64,000 nucleotides of DNA from contig NZ_JBHEUZ010000001.1 in assembly GCF_041925275.1 (NCBI RefSeq), positions 520,365-584,364 on the forward strand. Reading direction: 5' to 3'. The notes beneath the pieces are model-generated. The model saw nothing but the letters and a program-made list of their open reading frames with translations. It searched no databases and was not told where the DNA came from. Shown piece by piece: positions 59,926 to 64,000 of the stretch. The position numbers and the translations under genes are program-made. The stretch's first letter is position 1, and every line of letters begins with the position of its first letter. Source of the stretch: Parapedobacter pyrenivorans_A (GTDB lineage Bacteria > Bacteroidota > Bacteroidia > Sphingobacteriales > Sphingobacteriaceae).

Positions 59926-60490
59926 TGTGTTGTTCCTGTATTATTGACCAAATTTCGTTATTAATGATTGCTTTTCCAAATTCATCGCATTTGGCAATGA
60001 TTTCCGGCGTCAAATCCATATTATCCAACACAAACCATTTATCACAATGGGGAATATATAAGTGCATCAAATTGTGCAATCCGCGATAATATCTCCGAAT
60101 CACTGTACTGTCTGGAATATGATGCCCCCCGTTTGATACGCGGTTGGCAACCCGCTTTATGGCCTGTTCGGGCGAATCAAGCCAAAAATATACGAGTGCT
60201 ACATGATATCCTTTTCCCTTGGCATCCTTAATAAATGGAACGTAGCTTCTGGTTGCCAAGGTAGTTTCAAATGCAAAGTCTGCCCCTTCTTCCAGCAGTT
60301 CATGGATGCGGGTAAGCATAATACGACCTGCCTCAAGAGCCACACCTTCAGGATTGAATGGAGAAAGTCCGACAGCGATATTATCCGCATTTACAAATTC
60401 TTTGCAATCCCAAATCTCTGGCAATACCGTATAACTGGCTGTGGTTTTTCCAGCACCATTGCAACCGGCTATAATGTAAAGATTCGGCAT
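59912..60490 (-). CDS. Zeta-toxin-like P-loop kinase
   Basis: A 192-residue protein with a Walker A motif (IIAGCNGAGKTTASY) and zeta-type features: FVNADNIAVGLSPFNPEG, FAFETTLATRSYV, LVYFWLDSPEQAIKRVANRV and a C-terminal helical part. Zeta toxins phosphorylate UDP-N-acetylglucosamine; many relatives of this size are of unproven substrate. It overlaps the 63-residue gene. Confidence 0.82.
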   Translation of the reverse strand: MPNLYIIAGCNGAGKTTASYTVLPEIWDCKEFVNADNIAVGLSPFNPEGVALEAGRIMLTRIHELLEEGADFAFETTLATRSYVPFIKDAKGKGYHVALVYFWLDSPEQAIKRVANRVSNGGHHIPDSTVIRRYYRGLHNLMHLYIPHCDKWFVLDNMDLTPEIIAKCDEFGKAIINNEIWSIIQEQHNGIK

Positions 60491-60542
60491 AAGGGCCCAA
60501 GTTACCCTATATAAAGCAACTTTGCAAGTTTGGTTTTTTTAG

Positions 60543-60766
60543 AAGAGGCTTGCCGATACCACCCGATAGTCAACGTCTTCGCTGAATCGCTGGAGCAGCC
60601 GATGGGCTTTGGAAAGTGCCGTGCCGCCGAAAAATATCAGTTGGAAATCGCGGTACGCAACCGATGTGTGCCATTGGATAACCTGGGTAACATACCAATC
60701 CTTTTCAATGAATGCCGGACGGCTTCCTTTGATGACGGTAATCTCTTCAAATACATCCTTATCGGA
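60543..60766 (-). pseudogene. 5' fragment of an AbiEii toxin gene (copy of 51.2-52.2 kb gene)
   Basis: Minus-strand frame: DKDVFEEITVIKGSRPAFIE, KDWYVTQVIQWHTSVAYRDF, LIFFGGTALSKAHRLLQRF, then SEDVDYRVVSASLF and a stop. It matches residues 5-80 of the complete toxin almost perfectly and breaks off at both sides (near 52140 and 51918 of the parent). Confidence 0.85.
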
Positions 60767-60898
60767 ATATGTAAAAGCATCCCCCCCAACGCCGTTTCGC
60801 ATGTTAAGTAAAGAACCTCGACATGTTAAAATTGTTAAACAATTATTTTTAAATTGGATAACCCCGTATATTGGTAAGCCATGCAAAACGCCAATAAC

Positions 60899-63142
60899 AT
60901 GTACATCAAGAACCTGATCACGATGATTATAGCATGTTGCTGTTCGGTAGGGTCACACGCACAGATTCACTTCAATGGCGACGTAGAAACTCTTGATGAA
61001 GATGGCCGGGCCGCAGGATGGGATTATACGTTTAATGGACGCAGTACGTTTCCGGTAAACGTGGACAGTGTTGAAAAAAAATCGGGGCAATATGCATTGT
61101 CCATCGCTTATGATGGAAGTGAGGGTGCAGATAAAAGCGGTGCTTTCAGCTATGCGATTAATGAGACGTTGGCAGGCAGCTACCTGATATTAACTGTCTG
61201 GATCAAAACCGAAGACGTGGAAGGGTTTGTCGGCCCGTGGATCCGCGTGGATGGCGTGGAGCAGAAATTCATCGCATTTGATTTTTTGGAAAACCAGATA
61301 TCCGGCACGACGGATTGGACGCAATACGTCGTACGGGTACCTTACGATCGAACCAAGGCCATCGCCGTTTTGTTCGGCGGATCATTGGTGGGTACAGGAA
61401 AAGCATGGCTGGATGATTTCCAATTGTACCTGGATGACGCCCCAATCACAGAAGCCACCGTTATCCCCAAGCCGAATTATCCGGCACTCCGCGACTCGAC
61501 CTATCTCCAACATTCCGGCATCGATACCATCGTTTATACCGATTATTTGGCGCGATACCTGCCCTTACTGGGGGAAGTGTGGGGATTTGTCAAATACCAT
61601 CACCCGGCCATAGCCCGCGGGGAGGTAAACTGGGATGGCGAGCTTTTCAGGATACTTCCTGAGGTATTGACCTGCCAGAACGATGCACAGTTTTCAGCAA
61701 TCCTGTTGGGTTGGATAGACAAACTCGGTGCTATCCGCCAAACGAAGGAAGTTTACGTGCCCGAAGACACCAGCACGATTGCGCTTTGGCCGGACTATGG
61801 TACGCTTTTCTGCAATGATGTATTTTCAGAACCGCTGGTCAACCGGCTGGCCGAAATCCGTGATCATGGTCCGGACAGCGCACATCATCATATCCGTTAT
61901 GAACCTCACGTTGTCCAGCACGAAAGCGCTTACCTGCACATGTCCCATCCGGATGCCGGATACCGCTTGCTTAGCGTATTGCGTTATTACAGTATCATCC
62001 AGTATTGTTCTCCCAATCGGAATCTCATTTTGGCCGGGTGGACCACATTGCTGCCCGGTTTCATCCACGACGCAATACATTGCGTAGATCAATCCGCTTA
62101 CGCCAATACCATGGCGCGCATGATCAGCGCCATACGAGACACCCATGGCTTTATGCATGGTCAGCAATTCGAAGCAACCTTAGGGAGCCATCGGGTGCCG
62201 TTCAAGGCCCAGTTTATCCAAGACGAGCTGGTGGTGACGGGTTATTACAAAGACACGCTGGCCGTGCGCCAGCAATTGCAGGTAGGCGATATTATTACGG
62301 CAATCAACGGGCTTCCGGTGGATACGCAGTATACCCGGTTCCGGCCTCTGGTGCCTGCTTCAAACGAAGCCGCAGTTAAACGGGATATTGTGGGTAAATA
62401 CTTGTTGCGAACGGACAGCACCGTTTTCCATCTGGATATTCTGAGAGGCGGAAAACCAGTGAAAGTGAGTCAGCAAGCCGTTGAAAACGGAGCCATTGAT
62501 TTTTTCGGAGGCGATTGGAACCCGTTGCCGGATGAACCCGGTTTCAAGCTGCTGGATTCCGAGACCGGCTACATTTATTGCAAGCATTTTAAACAAACGG
62601 ATCTTCCGGCGATAAAGGAGGCCTTCAAAGACACCAAAGGCATCATCATTGATATGCGCAATTACCCGACAGATGACCTGATTGATGGCCTGGAAGGGTA
62701 TTTGCTGGCCGAGCCCCTACCCTTTGTGAAATTCACGACGGGATCAGTCAAACGGCCGGGATTGTTCCGATATACCCCGCTGGTTTACCAGGGTAAAATC
62801 AATGAAAACGCTTATCAAGGCAAGCTGGTGGTGTTGGTGAACGAAATGACCCAAAGTAATGCAGAGTTCGTTACCATGTTCCTTCAGTCGATTCCGGGTA
62901 CGGTTGTTATCGGGAGCCAGACGGCGGGAGCTGACGGCAACATCTCGAACATTCCGTTGCTTGGCGGAATGTCGACTGAGATATCGGGCATTGGCGTACA
63001 TTATCCCGACGGCACAAATGCGCAGGGTGTAGGAGTAAAAATTGACGAGGTGACGGAGCCGACCATTGACGGAATCATCAACGGAACCGATGAAGTGCTG
63101 CTTAGGGCAAGGCAGCTCATTTCAGTGCAGAAATCGAAATAG
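60899..63142 (+). CDS. Exported S41-family peptidase
   Basis: Start at 60899 gives a signal peptide (LITMIIACCCSVGSHAQ). About 747 residues. An N-terminal jelly-roll (about 25-185; FLENQISGTTDWTQYVVRVP) precedes a helical linker. A PDZ-like part (about 460; LQVGDIITAINGLPVD) and the S41 core (about 540-735) follow. The nucleophile Ser lies in NEMTQSNAEF, with VVIGSQTAGADGN behind. Such C-terminal-processing-type peptidases act in the periplasm on C termini. It stands alone between the relics of the island. Confidence 0.85.
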   Translation: MYIKNLITMIIACCCSVGSHAQIHFNGDVETLDEDGRAAGWDYTFNGRSTFPVNVDSVEKKSGQYALSIAYDGSEGADKSGAFSYAINETLAGSYLILTVWIKTEDVEGFVGPWIRVDGVEQKFIAFDFLENQISGTTDWTQYVVRVPYDRTKAIAVLFGGSLVGTGKAWLDDFQLYLDDAPITEATVIPKPNYPALRDSTYLQHSGIDTIVYTDYLARYLPLLGEVWGFVKYHHPAIARGEVNWDGELFRILPEVLTCQNDAQFSAILLGWIDKLGAIRQTKEVYVPEDTSTIALWPDYGTLFCNDVFSEPLVNRLAEIRDHGPDSAHHHIRYEPHVVQHESAYLHMSHPDAGYRLLSVLRYYSIIQYCSPNRNLILAGWTTLLPGFIHDAIHCVDQSAYANTMARMISAIRDTHGFMHGQQFEATLGSHRVPFKAQFIQDELVVTGYYKDTLAVRQQLQVGDIITAINGLPVDTQYTRFRPLVPASNEAAVKRDIVGKYLLRTDSTVFHLDILRGGKPVKVSQQAVENGAIDFFGGDWNPLPDEPGFKLLDSETGYIYCKHFKQTDLPAIKEAFKDTKGIIIDMRNYPTDDLIDGLEGYLLAEPLPFVKFTTGSVKRPGLFRYTPLVYQGKINENAYQGKLVVLVNEMTQSNAEFVTMFLQSIPGTVVIGSQTAGADGNISNIPLLGGMSTEISGIGVHYPDGTNAQGVGVKIDEVTEPTIDGIINGTDEVLLRARQLISVQKSK

Positions 63143-63203
63143 TAAACTTATATCCAATTTGATAATCGCTCTTATAGTATTATTGATTTATCAATTGTTT
63201 TTT

Positions 63204-63329
63204 TAGGCCTATTGGCTTATAATGGTTGTTATAACATGCAAGGTAAAACATCGGATTGAGAATTACAAATTTTGATTACCCAAAGGTAACCGTAGGAATG
63301 GTGAGGGCAATACGGGAAACCGGAAACCT
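63204..63329. repeat. Dispersed repeat R3 (126 bp)
   Basis: Nearly identical to R1 over the full length, including the AT-rich approach (TATTGATTTAT at 63181). No secreted-protein copy accompanies it. It leads directly into a second AbiE leader. Confidence 0.85.
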
Positions 63330-63349
63330 ATCTTTGCAAGTTTTACATT

Positions 63350-63374
63350 AAGATAAACGATTTTCGGTTATGTT
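63350..63374 (+). promoter_or_regulatory. Copy of the AbiE leader inverted repeat
   Basis: AAGATAA (63350) and TTATGTT (63368), a slightly shortened and mutated version of the leader at 56111-56139, before the broken AbiEi copy. Confidence 0.55.
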
Positions 63375-63396
63375 GTTGTTTTTTCACATTTGCATG

Positions 63397-63652
63397 TATA
63401 TGGAAATTACCCGGATTATAGATGCTCATGCTGACCAGCCATTACCACATCAACTATTGATGTCATGGTGGAAAGATTACAAGCGTCCAAACGATAAGGT
63501 TTTGGGTTTGAAAGCCCGGGGGTTTCTGGTACCACTAAAAAAGGGTTATACATTGCAGGGCCTTCGGCGACAGAGAAAAAGCCGGATGCGCTAATTGTGG
63601 CAAACCACTTATCGGGTCCCAGTTACGTATCAGTAGAAACAGCCCTTTCTTA
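63397..63652 (+). pseudogene. Truncated and frameshifted copy of the AbiEi antitoxin gene
   Basis: The first 50 codons (MEITRIIDAHADQPLPHQLL...ARGFLVPLKKG) match the intact gene at 56159. One A is lost from the poly-A run after LVPL, shifting the frame to YTLQGLRRQRKSRMR. Nucleotide similarity ends at 63652, at CCCTTTCTTA. Confidence 0.85.
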
Positions 63653-63682
63653 GGCTGCAAAGCAGCATAATTAATCAACAAA

Positions 63683-63712
63683 GCTCACGTGCGGTTAGTT
63701 AACCCGGTGAGC
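63683..63712. terminator. Hairpin between AbiEi relic and porP-like gene
   Basis: GCTCAC...GTGAGC outer arms with an inner CGGTTA/TAACCC-type stem form a strong hairpin 68 bp downstream of the porP-like stop. No U tract, so a terminator role is uncertain; other structured RNA is possible. Confidence 0.4.
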
Positions 63713-63780
63713 CAGCCTTTCCGCTTGTACGACAATCGACCTCCGCTTGGTTGCCTGATGCCCCATACCGCGGTGTGCCT

Positions 63781-64000
63781 TCAAAGCAACCCTAGGGCCC
63801 TATCGAACCGATAACTGAGCCCTATCTCGTGGGTCGTGTTGCCGATGCGACGGTTGAGTGGCTCGCTGCCCGGGTTGAACTGGTAGCTGTAACCCAGCCC
63901 CAGGCCCGAGAAGTTGAACTGCGCCATCCCGGCCAGCTCGCCATAGCTGCGTGCGTTGAGGCCGATGCCGAAAACCTGTTTGATGTAGAACATCGCCGAG
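63781..64000 (-). CDS. PorP/SprF-family outer-membrane protein, C-terminal part (5' truncated by window edge)
   Basis: The visible 73 codons are the end of a beta-barrel protein: MFYIKQVFGIGLNARSYGE, MAQFNFSGLGLGYSYQF, then TTHEIGLSYRFDRALGLL. The final repeated strand pattern is that of PorP/SprF, a component linked to type IX secretion and gliding. The frame continues beyond 64000 without a start. It marks the probable resumption of core genome. Confidence 0.75.
   Translation of the reverse strand, partial: SAMFYIKQVFGIGLNARSYGELAGMAQFNFSGLGLGYSYQFNPGSEPLNRRIGNTTHEIGLSYRFDRALGLL

Noticed and set aside
51035..63329. Integron attC sites for the dispersed repeats
   Set aside because: No integrase and no clean GTTRRRY/RYYYAAC pair with folding arms; modules lie in both orientations. 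Kept only as an analogy.
63653..63780. tmRNA or group II intron end
   Set aside because: Short similarities only (a tag-like AATTATGCTGC string and a hairpin); no complete tRNA-like domain or intron domain V could be found.

Overview
The window comes from a Bacteroidota chromosome, most likely a Sphingobacteriaceae-type bacterium. The evidence is two SusC/SusD pairs, a PorP/SprF-type protein, LytTR and AraC regulators beside nutrient loci, DUF6520, DUF1080 and ThuA proteins, and several promoters with the Bacteroidota -7 element TAnnTTTG. The genus cannot be fixed from this sequence alone.

Region 1 (1-24990) is a polysaccharide/sugar utilisation locus, almost all on the minus strand. In transcription order it holds an SDR oxidoreductase, an aldose-epimerase-like protein, a second SDR, a 2-hydroxyacid dehydrogenase, a RhaT-like symporter, SusC, SusD, a GH36/NPCBM alpha-galactosidase, an SMP-30 lactonase, a ThuA/propeller/cupredoxin lipoprotein, an FAH-family hydrolase, a DUF1080 protein and an FAD/Fe-S (lactate-type) dehydrogenase cut by the window edge. 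A separate six-hairpin glycosidase diverges from an AraC regulator. The enzymes fit a non-phosphorylating deoxysugar (fucose/rhamnose-like) oxidation route, but no acid dehydratase is visible. Paired 21-bp-spaced operator-like repeats precede the SDR operon and the glycosidase.

Region 2 (24990-28050) is a small accessory cassette: two tiny proteins, a DUF5675 protein, an FN3-like protein and an excisionase-type HTH protein. It is interrupted by a striking degenerate 21-bp tandem array of about 30 units (27014-27644) that does not look like a gene.

Region 3 (28050-40700) holds a LytTR two-component system divergent from a small lipoprotein, an unknown protein and an HTTM-like membrane protein. 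Next come an AraC regulator, a MauE/DoxX-propeller fusion and a cysteine-rich DUF6520 peptide. These face a TlpA thioredoxin-like protein, SusD and SusC on the other strand. Together they suggest export, oxidation or uptake of a disulfide-rich peptide or small ligand.

Region 4 (40700-64000) is a defence/toxin-antitoxin island with many decayed modules. It contains a DUF1016 nuclease, an NTase-HEPN protein, an unusual five-gene operon (ImmA/IrrE protease, two unknown proteins, a 2-TM peptide, an LPO_1073/Vpar_1526 protein), a membrane coiled-coil protein, ParE/RelE-type TA, HicAB, two AbiE-type systems, a zeta-like kinase, PIN and DUF5615 remnants, an IS21 fragment and a tRNA-like 3' fragment. 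About 125-bp dispersed repeats, often beside copies of one small secreted Cys protein, punctuate the island, and segments of the AbiE modules are duplicated and broken. An S41 peptidase and the 3' end of a porP/sprF-like gene close the window.
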